A DNA stretch of 64,000 nt from CALHRB01 sp964473465. GTDB taxonomy: Bacteria; Bacteroidota; Ignavibacteria; Kapaibacteriales; UBA2268. Each line of letters opens with the position of its first letter. The stretch's first letter is position 1. The notes beneath the pieces were generated by a model. That model made no database searches and was not told where the DNA came from. It was given only the letters and a program-made list of their open reading frames with translations. A program made the translations under genes and the position numbers. Of the stretch, positions 55,885 to 64,000 are shown one piece after another. The stretch spans positions 85,816 to 149,815 of the forward strand of contig CAYYPE010000007.1 of assembly GCA_964473465.1 (NCBI GenBank). Direction: 5' to 3'.

Positions 55885-56946
55885 TCATAGGAACTGACTT
55901 TTTTTAAATATGGTCAAAAGATCTAAAAACAAGGGCGGTAATTCAGCTTCGAATTTCATGTTTTTTTTCAAAACTGGATGTTCAAATTGTAGGCTAAACG
56001 AATGTAATTGCTGGCTGGTTGTGAGTTTTAAACAATTATTATATAAATTTTTTAACTTTTTATTATTATATCCATAAATAATTTTATCTCCACCATATTG
56101 AACATCTCCAAAAACAGGATGTTTGATATGCGAAAAGTGCACTCGTATTTGATGAGTCCTTCCTGTCAATAAATTTATTTCAACAAAAGATACATACTGA
56201 AACTCATCGAGAACTTTATATTTAGTGATTGCAGGTTTACCTCCCTTTTTTACAACTGCAAAAAGTTTCCTGTCAAGGTTAGATCTACCAATATCCCCCT
56301 CAATTCTTCCTTGTGGTTCGTCAAACTTACCCCAAACCAGAGCTAAGTATTTTTTCTCAACAGATCTTTCAGCAAATTGTTTAGCCAATAATGAATGTAT
56401 TTCAGGGTTTTTAGCAATCAGCATTATTCCCGATGTGTCTTTATCAAGTCTGTGGACTAAACCAGGCCTTATAGAATCACTTGCAAAAATTTTACCTTCG
56501 TCGTTTATCTCTTCCTCATCTTCTTCTATTTCAATTTTTATTCTTTCTCTGTGTCCCAAGTGAAAAAGTAGTGCATTAACGAGCGTTCCGTTTCTGTTGC
56601 CAAAACCCGGATGTGAAACCATCCCGGATGGTTTATTGACAAGCATTAAATAATCATCTTCGTAGATTATATTCAGGGGTATGTTTTCAGGAATAAGCTC
56701 AATTGGAGGTGGTTTCAATAACTTACATACAATCAAATCTCCCGGTTGAACTTTTTTACTTCCTCTGGTTACTTTACCATTGATTGTTACAACACCTCCA
56801 CTGATGGCTTTTTGAACTTTTGTGCGGGTTGCATTTTTTATGTTATTTACAAGATAAATATCAAGACGTTGAGGCGTTTGTCCTTGTGGGACTTTAAATT
56901 CATAGATGCTTTCAATATATTCCGGATAATTATTGTTTCTATCCAT
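55885..56946 (-). CDS. rluD: RluD-type large-subunit rRNA pseudouridine synthase
   Basis: 353 residues. The N-terminal S4 RNA-binding domain (about 20-80: QRLDIYLVNNI, TRTKVQKAI, GGVVTINGKV) is followed by the RluA-family catalytic domain. It has GLVHRLDKDTSGIMLIAKN and catalytic D168, LAVVWG-like and GRTHQIRVHF motifs. It is expected to modify helix 69 of 23S rRNA. An acidic insert (IEIEEDEEEINDEGK) sits before the active site. It starts about 40 bases downstream of lspA in the ileS-dksA-lspA-rluD run. Confidence 0.93.
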   Translation of the reverse strand: MDRNNNYPEYIESIYEFKVPQGQTPQRLDIYLVNNIKNATRTKVQKAISGGVVTINGKVTRGSKKVQPGDLIVCKLLKPPPIELIPENIPLNIIYEDDYLMLVNKPSGMVSHPGFGNRNGTLVNALLFHLGHRERIKIEIEEDEEEINDEGKIFASDSIRPGLVHRLDKDTSGIMLIAKNPEIHSLLAKQFAERSVEKKYLALVWGKFDEPQGRIEGDIGRSNLDRKLFAVVKKGGKPAITKYKVLDEFQYVSFVEINLLTGRTHQIRVHFSHIKHPVFGDVQYGGDKIIYGYNNKKLKNLYNNCLKLTTSQQLHSFSLQFEHPVLKKNMKFEAELPPLFLDLLTIFKKSQFL

Positions 56947-56987
56947 TAAAATATCATAAAGAATATTTATTGTAGCTTGAATTAATA

Positions 56988-57599
56988 TTATTCAGATTGT
57001 TCTTGTTTCTTGGGAAATAATTCTTTAAATGATGGAATATGTTTATAGAATATGAGTAAGAAGAACACACCCACTGTAACACATGAATCAGCTACATTAA
57101 AAACAGGCCAATATTCTAAATTAAAGAAACTAATATCCGGGATGTCAACAAGGATAAAATCAATTACTTTGCCATAGAAAATATCTGCATATCCAAAAAT
57201 GACACCATAAAATACCCTATCCACTAAATTTCCAACTGCTCCCGCAAGAATCAATGATATTCCGGTCTTTATACCCCAGTGATAATTCTTTAATTTATAT
57301 AAATAAACTGACAATAGAACTCCGGCAAGAATCGAAAATAAACTCAATATAATCTTAAATGGTCCAAAACCGATACCAAATGCAATTCCTGCATTCTCAA
57401 CATAAGTAAATTTTAATATCTCCCCAATAAGATTAATATCTGAATATAAATTCCGTGTATAATATGCATTTTCACCATAACCAATATGACTAACACCAAA
57501 ATATTGAAAAATTAAATATTTGGATACCTGATCAATGATTATTAATAAAAGTGAAATTAAAAAAAACAGGGTAATTCTTTTGTTTGGATTATTTGTCAT
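56988..57599 (-). CDS. lspA: Lipoprotein signal peptidase (signal peptidase II)
   Basis: 203 residues with four predicted membrane helices. Signatures: VENAGIAFGIG, GAVGNLVDR with catalytic D127, and VFNVADSCVTVG with catalytic D171. It cleaves signal peptides of lipoproteins in the inner membrane, for example the PhoX-like protein in this window. The ATG at 57599 (MTNNPNKRITLFFL) is the true start; the longer frame beginning TTG at 57629 runs through the terminator of the upstream gene. A cytoplasmic loop insert (YGENAYYTRNLYSDINL) makes it a little longer than E. coli LspA. Confidence 0.95.
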   Translation of the reverse strand: MTNNPNKRITLFFLISLLLIIIDQVSKYLIFQYFGVSHIGYGENAYYTRNLYSDINLIGEILKFTYVENAGIAFGIGFGPFKIILSLFSILAGVLLSVYLYKLKNYHWGIKTGISLILAGAVGNLVDRVFYGVIFGYADIFYGKVIDFILVDIPDISFFNLEYWPVFNVADSCVTVGVFFLLIFYKHIPSFKELFPKKQEQSE

Positions 57600-57609
57600 A
57601 AAGTTATTC

Positions 57610-57634
57610 AAAAAAAAAGGGACTATCAAGTCCC
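57610..57634 (-). terminator. Rho-independent terminator after the DksA-like gene
   Basis: A perfect 6-bp stem (GGGACT / AGTCCC) with a 4-base loop is followed by nine U residues on the minus strand. It lies between the DksA-like gene and lspA, so part of the operon transcript should stop here or be attenuated. Confidence 0.85.
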
Positions 57635-57659
57635 ATTATGATAAAAAATAAAAAAAAAG

Positions 57660-58673
57660 TTATTTTAAAGGTTCTATTCTATCAATACCATCTTCCGGGC
57701 ATACTTTTCTAATTTTCCAACTTGCTGATAATGTAGTAATGGGAACAGCCAGTAGTCTTTCTTTGGCAATCAGTATTCCACATTCCCTGCATATTCCGTA
57801 AGTTTTATCAGCAATTCTTTGCAAAGCTTCATCAAGTTTTTTGATATATTCATTGATCCTCTGGATCTGAGCATAGGTTTTCTCTTTTTCCATAGCTTCG
57901 GAACCCTGCTCAGCCATGTGCATTGAATAAATCATGCTTTCTTCGGCAAAGTCATAGTTAGTTAAGTCTTCCAGTCTTTCCTTCAACATACCAAGTTCTT
58001 CAATGGCTTCTTTTCGAACTTCAAGAATTTTCATCTTAAACATTTCCAGATCTTCATCTGAATATCGAACTGTCGGCTTTGGCTTTTCAGAAGCACCAGT
58101 CTCCTTAGGGGCTTTAATTTCAGATTTTTCTTTGGTTTCTTCCTTAGTTTGAACTATGGCTTTTTCTTTTGTTTTTGTTTTTTTCTCCTCTGCTTTAACT
58201 TCCGGTTTGATGCTTTTCTTTGATTTCTTTTCGTCTTTTTCTTTCGCTAATTCGATTTCTGGCTCAGATTTTGATTTTGCCTTATCCGTTTTTTGTTTTT
58301 CTTTAACTTTTACTACTTCAACGGGCTTTTCAATCTTAGTTTTTTTTGACTCAACTAATTTTGATGACTTTGAGCTCTCTTTTGTTTTCAAATTCGCAGC
58401 ATCTTTTTGGGGTTCATTCTTTTTCGAAGATGACTTATCCTGCTTAGCATCAATATCAGATTTTTTTTGAATACTTATTTTTTCAGAACCTTTCTGTTCT
58501 TTTGTTATATTTTTACTTTTAACCCCTGTTTTGATTACGGGTTTAATATCATTTTTCGAAGGAGTCTTTTGTGTTTTTGTTTTAGTTCCTTCTTTTGTAG
58601 TATCTTTTATTGAGACAGACGGTGCTTTATCTTTCTTCTGCTCACTTTTTGCATTTTTTGTTTTAATAGCCAT
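57660..58673 (-). CDS. DksA/TraR-like protein with long Lys-rich N-terminal tail
   Basis: 337 residues. Residues 1-205 are low-complexity and very rich in Lys, Glu, Ser and Thr (KTKTQKTPSK, KKSKKSIKPE), predicted disordered and basic. Residues 206-337 match the DksA/TraR coiled-coil plus zinc-finger fold (SDEDLEMFKMKILEVRKEAI, ALQRIADKTYGICRECG). The first zinc pair is present (C295, C298), but the second pair, expected at 316 and 319, is Ser and Trp; a lone C325 follows. DksA-type proteins modulate RNA polymerase. The tail resembles histone H1-like or AlgP-type tails and may bind DNA. It follows ileS by 82 bases and precedes lspA, a common gene order. Confidence 0.85.
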   Translation of the reverse strand: MAIKTKNAKSEQKKDKAPSVSIKDTTKEGTKTKTQKTPSKNDIKPVIKTGVKSKNITKEQKGSEKISIQKKSDIDAKQDKSSSKKNEPQKDAANLKTKESSKSSKLVESKKTKIEKPVEVVKVKEKQKTDKAKSKSEPEIELAKEKDEKKSKKSIKPEVKAEEKKTKTKEKAIVQTKEETKEKSEIKAPKETGASEKPKPTVRYSDEDLEMFKMKILEVRKEAIEELGMLKERLEDLTNYDFAEESMIYSMHMAEQGSEAMEKEKTYAQIQRINEYIKKLDEALQRIADKTYGICRECGILIAKERLLAVPITTLSASWKIRKVCPEDGIDRIEPLK

Positions 58674-58755
58674 TTAATTTACTCCCGAGTAAAAGAGTTG
58701 CAAATATAATATAAATAAAATAAATTAACATCAAAAAATTAAATATATCTCAATA

Positions 58756-61700
58756 TCATAAAGCCTTATTAACAAGAACCTCGATATTTTCATCAAAAAT
58801 TTCAATTATTTCACCATTTATCGAATTATTTAATTCAAGTGCTTCAGACAAAGTTTCATTGCAAATATAATCAGAAAGTTTAAGAATTCTTGAAGAAATA
58901 TTATCGTCTGCTTTAAATTCTATCTTTATTCTATCGGTAACATCGAAATCTTTTGATTTCCTTATGTTTTGAATTCTATTAACAAATTCACGTGCAATGC
59001 CTTCGCTTAACAATTCATCAGTGATTGTTGTATCAAGAGCAACGGTAATACCTTCTTCACTTGCTACAAGCCATCCTTCGATATCCTCGCTTAATATTTC
59101 AACATCGTCAATATTAATCTCATACTCCTGATTATCAACGTTAAAGGTAAATCTTGAATTTTCCTCCAGCTGATATATCTGAGAATTGCTCATATTTCTT
59201 ATTAAATCAGCTATTGTCTGGGTTTTGCTGCCAAACTTCTTGCCTAATGATTTGAAGTTTGGTTTAGCTTTTTTCCTAACAATTTCTGCTTCTCCTGTAA
59301 CATATTCAATATTTTTAATATTAACTTCTTCTTTAATAATCAATTCAAAATGCTGAATATCTCTACGTTCCTGAGCAGTTAGAACCGGAATCAAAATTCT
59401 TGATAATGGCTGTCTTACTCTTATTTTTGCCTTCTCTCTTAAAAATCGGGTCAAAGTTACTATTTTTTGAGCAACTAACATTTTACGTTCAAGTTCCTGA
59501 TCTATCAGATGTTTTTTTGCTGAAGGCATATCTATTAAATGAATAGATTCAGGCTCTTCGTCGCTGCGAAGTTTCTGGTAAATATCTTCGGCTATAAATG
59601 GAGCAGCAGGAGCCATCATCAACAATATGTTTATCAATACTTCTCTTAGTGTCTGATAAGCGGCAAGTTTTTCTTTATCGTTTTCACCTTTCCAGAATCT
59701 TCTTCTGTTCCTTCGGATATACCAGTTCGAAAGTTCATAGATGACAAAATTCTGAACTGCACGAAGGGCACGGGTTAAATCATACCTCTCCATATTGCTG
59801 CGGTATTCATCAATTAAGGTATTTAGTCTTGATATGACCCATCGGTCAATTTCAAGTCTGTCAGCAATATCAACCTGCTTTTCTTTACCGGTAAAACCAT
59901 CAATATTTGCATAAAGTGCAAAGAAAGAATAAATATTTGTTAATGACCTGAAAAAGTCCGAAATAATAGTTTTGGCAATGTCATCTTCGTTGAAGAGTGT
60001 TGCTTTCCATGGTGGATTGTTAACTAATAAATACCACCTAACAGCATCGGCACCAAATCGCTCCATGACTTCAAAGGGATCTACAGCATTTCCCTTTGAT
60101 TTAGACATTTTTACACCGTTCTTGTCAAGGATCAATTCATTAACAATAATGTTTTTGAAGGCAGGTTTATCAAACAATGCTACTGCAATATTATGCAGTG
60201 TATAAAACCAGCCTCTTGTCTGATCAATACCTTCTGCAATATAATCAGCCGGAAAACTGCTATTGAATAATTCTTGATTTTCGAATGGATAATGAAATTG
60301 GGCAAATGGCATAGCACCCGAATCGAACCATACATCAATTACTTCTGGAACTCTTCTGAAAATTTTTCCGTTTTTCTCAAATATTATTCTATCCACAAAG
60401 GGTCTATGCAGATCTATCTCCACATCAGCATCTTTTAATGGCATTCTTGTTCCGTCAGGATGCTCGTAAATGCCTTCGAGAAGCTCCTGAATCGAACCTA
60501 TGGCAAATTGTTCAGTTCCATCTTCTGATACCCAGATTGGAAGAGGTGTTCCCCAGAATCTATCTCTTGATAATGACCACTCTTTAACTTCTTCAAGCCA
60601 ATTACCAAACCTTCCGATACCAATTTCGGGTGGTTGCCAGTTTATTTGTTTATTCAGTTCAATCATTCTATCCTTGAATTCTGGAGATTTTATAAACCAT
60701 GACTCTCTGGCATAGTAGATCACAGGATTTCCGGTTCTCCAGCAGTGGGGATAACTATGAACATAGTCATTTCTTGAACGATAAAGCTTACCTGCAACTT
60801 TTAAAGCATAAATAATATCTTTATCAGCTCCCTCTTCAATGTATGTTTCTTCTTGACCATCCTCCGATTTTTTATTGTAGGAAAATGTTTTGACTGCCCT
60901 ACCAGCAAATTCACCCATATCAGGAGTAAAATGTCCATTTGGAGTTACCGGCTGTAAAAAAGGAATCTTGAATTTTTTGTACATTTGATAATCGTCCTCA
61001 CCGAAAGCAGGAGCAATATGAACAATACCGCTACCATCTTCAGTCGAAACAAAATCTCCAGGTAAGACTGTTAGAGCGTCAGGGAATTTGTTTCTGTCAA
61101 TTTTGCTATAATTAAATATTTGCTCATATTTAGTCCCAAGCAAATCCTTACCTTTAAACATTGATATCACTTCATACTCACCATCTAAGGCTTCTAACCT
61201 ACTTTTTGCAAGCACAAGATTATTGACTACCACTTCATCCTTAGTTGACCTTTTGTTGCGAACATAGACATAGTCAATATCCTCTCCAACTGCAAGGGCG
61301 ACATTTGCTAATAATGTCCATGGTGTTGTTGTCCATACTAATAATTCACCGTGTTCAATTTCTTTAAGATTAGAAGAAATTACTTTTAATTTGATATAAC
61401 AATTAGGATCCCTAACATCTTTGTAACCAAGCGAAAGTTCATGATGACTCAAAGGAGTTTCAATTGTCGGGGATTGAGGAATAACTTTAAAGCCTTTGTA
61501 AATAAGCCCTTTTTCATAATACTGCTTCAAAGCCCACCAAACAGATTCTATATAGTCATTTGTACAGGTAATATAAGCTTTGTTCAAATCAATCCAATAA
61601 CCCATTCTCCTTGTTAACTCTCGCCAACCGCCCTCCATTTCAATATTTCTATATACAAATTCCTTGCATTTTCTATTAAAATTCTCAATTCCATACTTTA

Positions 61701-62025
61701 ATGTATCTGCTTTGCTTGATAATCCAAGTTCTTTTTCTACAGCTATTTCCACAGGTAAACCATGAGTATCCCATCCAGCCTGTCTTCGGACATAATAACC
61801 TGTCATAGTCTTGTATCTGCAAACACTATCTTTAAGAGTTCTTGCCATTAAATGGTGAATTCCGGGTCTCCCATTTACTGTTGGTGGTCCTTCATAAAAA
61901 CTAAAATACTTAGCCCCTTTTCTCCTTTCAATTGTCTTCTCGAATATTCCATTTTTCTCCCAGAAATCAATCACTTTTAGCTCTATTTCGTTGAAGGAAG
62001 TTCTATCACGAATTTCTTCATACAT
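58756..62025 (-). CDS. ileS: Isoleucyl-tRNA synthetase
   Basis: 1089 residues, full length for the class. Motifs: GPPTVNGRPGIHHLMART (HIGH-equivalent near residue 57), WDTHGLPVEIAVEK, the CP1 editing domain (TTPWTLLANVALAV), and KMSKSKGNAVDPFEVM (KMSKS near 637), followed by an anticodon-binding domain and a long C-terminal region. The GRPGIHHLMAR form and overall length point to the type-2 (eukaryote-like) IleS group. It charges tRNA-Ile; the tRNA-Ile2 candidate in this window would be one substrate. It heads the run ileS - DksA-like - lspA - rluD. No T-box or other leader was found in the 220-base upstream gap. Confidence 0.97.
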   Translation of the reverse strand: MYEEIRDRTSFNEIELKVIDFWEKNGIFEKTIERRKGAKYFSFYEGPPTVNGRPGIHHLMARTLKDSVCRYKTMTGYYVRRQAGWDTHGLPVEIAVEKELGLSSKADTLKYGIENFNRKCKEFVYRNIEMEGGWRELTRRMGYWIDLNKAYITCTNDYIESVWWALKQYYEKGLIYKGFKVIPQSPTIETPLSHHELSLGYKDVRDPNCYIKLKVISSNLKEIEHGELLVWTTTPWTLLANVALAVGEDIDYVYVRNKRSTKDEVVVNNLVLAKSRLEALDGEYEVISMFKGKDLLGTKYEQIFNYSKIDRNKFPDALTVLPGDFVSTEDGSGIVHIAPAFGEDDYQMYKKFKIPFLQPVTPNGHFTPDMGEFAGRAVKTFSYNKKSEDGQEETYIEEGADKDIIYALKVAGKLYRSRNDYVHSYPHCWRTGNPVIYYARESWFIKSPEFKDRMIELNKQINWQPPEIGIGRFGNWLEEVKEWSLSRDRFWGTPLPIWVSEDGTEQFAIGSIQELLEGIYEHPDGTRMPLKDADVEIDLHRPFVDRIIFEKNGKIFRRVPEVIDVWFDSGAMPFAQFHYPFENQELFNSSFPADYIAEGIDQTRGWFYTLHNIAVALFDKPAFKNIIVNELILDKNGVKMSKSKGNAVDPFEVMERFGADAVRWYLLVNNPPWKATLFNEDDIAKTIISDFFRSLTNIYSFFALYANIDGFTGKEKQVDIADRLEIDRWVISRLNTLIDEYRSNMERYDLTRALRAVQNFVIYELSNWYIRRNRRRFWKGENDKEKLAAYQTLREVLINILLMMAPAAPFIAEDIYQKLRSDEEPESIHLIDMPSAKKHLIDQELERKMLVAQKIVTLTRFLREKAKIRVRQPLSRILIPVLTAQERRDIQHFELIIKEEVNIKNIEYVTGEAEIVRKKAKPNFKSLGKKFGSKTQTIADLIRNMSNSQIYQLEENSRFTFNVDNQEYEINIDDVEILSEDIEGWLVASEEGITVALDTTITDELLSEGIAREFVNRIQNIRKSKDFDVTDRIKIEFKADDNISSRILKLSDYICNETLSEALELNNSINGEIIEIFDENIEVLVNKAL

Positions 62026-62245
62026 TTTTTGTTCTACCTCGGTTCTAATAAATAAAAACTACAAAAATATGATTATTTATAAATCTTTCAAAATCTTTAG
62101 CAATAATTACCTTAAAAAAAAAGTTTATAACAATTATTTATCCCTTCAAAAAATATAATACCAATCGAAAATTATCCTTATAATATGAATTTTCAAAAAA
62201 ATATTATATTTTTGTTTTTTATGATAAATATTTTGGATAATTACT
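62026..62245. other. Divergent gap between ileS and the M16 protease
   Basis: 220 AT-rich bases with no coding frame. A TATTTTTG element at 62207-62214, about 32 bases before the protease ATG, again resembles the Bacteroidota -7 box; no convincing -33 partner is visible. Nothing else stands out. Confidence 0.35.
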
Positions 62246-64000
62246 ATGAAAAAATCAGTTCTATTAACATTCACATTAATAATTTTATTCTTTTTTACTT
62301 CTTATTCTCAAAATAAAATCAATATTCAAAACCTGAACGAAAAAATTCCACCTGATAATCAAATTACTATTGGAGTATTAGATAATGGTTTGAAATATTA
62401 CATTAAAGCAAATAAAAAACCTGAGAAAAGAGCAGAATTAATGCTCGTTATTAATGCAGGTGCTATTCTCGAAGATGATGATCAGGATGGATTAGCACAT
62501 TTTTGCGAGCATATGGCTTTCAATGGCACAAAGAATTTCCCTAAACAAGATTTGGTAAATTTCTTAGAATCCACCGGTATTCGCTTCGGAGCTGATTTAA
62601 ATGCTTTTACAAGCTGGGACGAAACAGTTTATATGTTAACATTACCAACCGATGACAAAGAGTTATTAAATCAAGGATTTCAAGTGCTTGAAGATTGGGG
62701 TCATAACGTTCTTTTCGATCCTAAGGATATTGACGATGAGCGTGGTGTTATTCTTGAAGAATGGCGTTTAGGAAAAGGTGCTGAAGATAGAGTCCAAAAA
62801 AAACATGCACCTATCAGATTTTATAATTCAAAATATGCAATCAGGGACGTTATTGGTGATACCAACATCATTCTCAGAGCAGATTACGAAGCTTTCAGAA
62901 GATTTTACAGAGATTGGTATAGACCAAATTTAATGGCAGTTATAGCTGTTGGTGATTTTGATAAAAAAGATATCGAAAAGAAAATAAAAGAACATTTCGG
63001 GAATCTTCAAAACCCTCAAAATCCAAGACCCAGAGAAAAATTCACTCTTGACAATCATGATGATATTTTATTTTCAATTGCCTCCGACAAAGAACTCTCT
63101 TTTCCAAATATTCAATTTATCTCCAAATTACCACAACGAGAAACAGGAACTTACGAAGACTACCGAAAAAAAATAGTTTCAGATCTCTACACTATGATGC
63201 TAAATAAAAGACTACAAGAGATTATTCGCAAACCAGATGCACCCTTGAACCTTTTTGCAGTATCTTACGAAGCTGAAGATGTAGGTAATGTTCGTGCTTT
63301 CACTCTTTTTGCAGGCATGAAACCAGAAAAAATTAATGAAGCTTATCAGACAATCTTGACTGAACTTTTCAGAGTAAAAAAACATGGATTTACGCCATCC
63401 GAATTTGAACGTGGAAAAAATGAAATGCTGAGAAATTATGAAAAAATGTTAGATGAAAAAGATAAAACCGAATCAAAAAATTTCGCCTTTGAGTTCTATC
63501 GTAATTTTATTAATGGAGAATCAATCCCGGGTATTGAATTCGAAAATGAACTTATAAAACTATGGCTTCCTGAAATTTCTATTGATGAAGTTAATAAATT
63601 GTCAGCTGATTTCATTAAAAAGAATAACAGTGTTGTTTTAATTAGTGCTCCTGAAAAGGAAGAAATAAAATTACCTGCTGAATCTGATCTGTTGGTGGCT
63701 TTCGAAAATATCAGCAAATCTGAAATTCCCCCTTATATTGATGATACACCAAAATCAGCATTATTTGATAAAAAACTTGAAAATGGAAAGATTATTTCTC
63801 AAAAAGAAATTAAAGAAATTGGTGTAACAGAATGGAAATTATCAAACGGTGTCAAAGTCGTTTTAAAGCCCACAAATTTTAAAAATGATGAAATTCTTTT
63901 TGTATCATACAGTCCGGGTGGAACATCACTCGCTTCTGATGCAGACTATATATCTGCAAAATCAGCTTCAACAGTAATAAACAAAAGCGGTATCGGTAAT
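62246..64000 (+). CDS. M16-family zinc metalloprotease (3' partial)
   Basis: 585 residues are visible and the frame is still open at the window end. A signal peptide (MKKSVLLTFTLIILFFFTSYSQ) places it in the periplasm. The inverted zinc motif HFCEH (H85, E88, H89) is in GLAHFCEHMAFNGT, and the third ligand lies in RGVILEEWR (E171/E172), so the first M16 domain looks active. A second, non-catalytic M16 half starts near residue 525 (TEWKLSNGVKVVLKPT). Full-length members are about 900-950 residues (insulinase/PqqL-like). It probably degrades peptides in the periplasm. Neighbours downstream are not visible. Confidence 0.93.
   Translation, partial: MKKSVLLTFTLIILFFFTSYSQNKINIQNLNEKIPPDNQITIGVLDNGLKYYIKANKKPEKRAELMLVINAGAILEDDDQDGLAHFCEHMAFNGTKNFPKQDLVNFLESTGIRFGADLNAFTSWDETVYMLTLPTDDKELLNQGFQVLEDWGHNVLFDPKDIDDERGVILEEWRLGKGAEDRVQKKHAPIRFYNSKYAIRDVIGDTNIILRADYEAFRRFYRDWYRPNLMAVIAVGDFDKKDIEKKIKEHFGNLQNPQNPRPREKFTLDNHDDILFSIASDKELSFPNIQFISKLPQRETGTYEDYRKKIVSDLYTMMLNKRLQEIIRKPDAPLNLFAVSYEAEDVGNVRAFTLFAGMKPEKINEAYQTILTELFRVKKHGFTPSEFERGKNEMLRNYEKMLDEKDKTESKNFAFEFYRNFINGESIPGIEFENELIKLWLPEISIDEVNKLSADFIKKNNSVVLISAPEKEEIKLPAESDLLVAFENISKSEIPPYIDDTPKSALFDKKLENGKIISQKEIKEIGVTEWKLSNGVKVVLKPTNFKNDEILFVSYSPGGTSLASDADYISAKSASTVINKSGIGN

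Noticed and set aside
56225..56563. 112-codon plus-strand frame opposite rluD
   Set aside because: Fully inside a conserved gene; Ser/Leu-rich with no recognisable feature.
58156..58470. 104-codon Phe/Ser-rich plus-strand frame
   Set aside because: It is the complement of the Lys/Glu-rich tail of the DksA-like protein (AAA/GAA read as TTT/TTC).

Overview
The window looks like chromosomal DNA of a free-living, Gram-negative, AT-rich member of the Bacteroidota/Chlorobiota/Ignavibacteriota (FCB) lineage. Reasons: several secreted proteins end in a type IX secretion (T9SS) C-terminal sorting domain (PNP start, two-stranded middle, final GIYxLRx and K-rich strand); there are two giant SBBP-propeller proteins with the FIENKGQ-type N-terminus; there are many outer-membrane barrels and a LspA/lipoprotein system; the tRNA has no encoded CCA. 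Several genes carry clear GGAG/GGGAGG Shine-Dalgarno sequences, which is less typical of Bacteroidia proper and fits an Ignavibacteria/Kapabacteria-like branch better. That placement is an inference. I see no prophage, insertion sequence, CRISPR array or rRNA.

Layout. 1-3.1 kb (+): the C-terminal part of an AddB-like Fe-S nuclease and a small cupin. 3.1-6.4 kb (-): a TAT-exported Rieske protein, a fused monoheme cytochrome/porin and a PhoX-like lipoprotein. 6.7 kb: a CAT-anticodon tRNA. 6.8-13.4 kb (-): outer-membrane barrel, 12-TPR protein, CHASE-PAS histidine-kinase-like protein with a degraded ATPase domain, a stand-alone receiver and an OmpA-family protein. 13.5-34.5 kb (-): a surface-protein block made of an exported WD40 propeller (T9SS), a T9SS protein with a possible cohesin-like domain, a repeat protein ending in a dockerin-like segment, a 781-residue Gly-rich repeat protein and a 12.8-kb gene for a 4263-residue modular surface protein. 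34.5-37.1 kb (-): a VapBC pair and a tail-fibre-like protein with a C1q-like head. 37.2-39.8 kb (-): a LuxR-type response regulator and glutamine-dependent NAD synthetase. 40.1-48.5 kb (+): dihydroorotate-dehydrogenase-like protein, FMN reductase, an unknown protein, ObgE and a T9SS subtilisin-like protease. 48.6-55.8 kb (-): nitroreductase and two tandem SBBP/Ig/T9SS paralogs. 55.9-62.0 kb (-): a conserved housekeeping run ileS - DksA-like - lspA - rluD. 62.2 kb to the end (+): the start of an M16 zinc protease.

How they fit together. Most of the window is cell-envelope and secreted hardware. The three NTGG-type repeat proteins (689, 781, 4263 residues) lie side by side, share end motifs and lack a T9SS domain, while their immediate downstream neighbours carry one. 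This block is the best candidate for an undescribed surface system. The second is the cytochrome-porin plus Rieske pair, whose architecture recalls outer-membrane electron-transfer proteins.

Start codons were revised where the longest open frame used TTG without support: the outer-membrane protein at 7626, the WD40 protein at 15429, the SBBP proteins at 52492 and 55816, LspA at 57599 and the DHOD-like protein at 40107. Two genes (NAD synthetase and the giant gene) appear really to use TTG.
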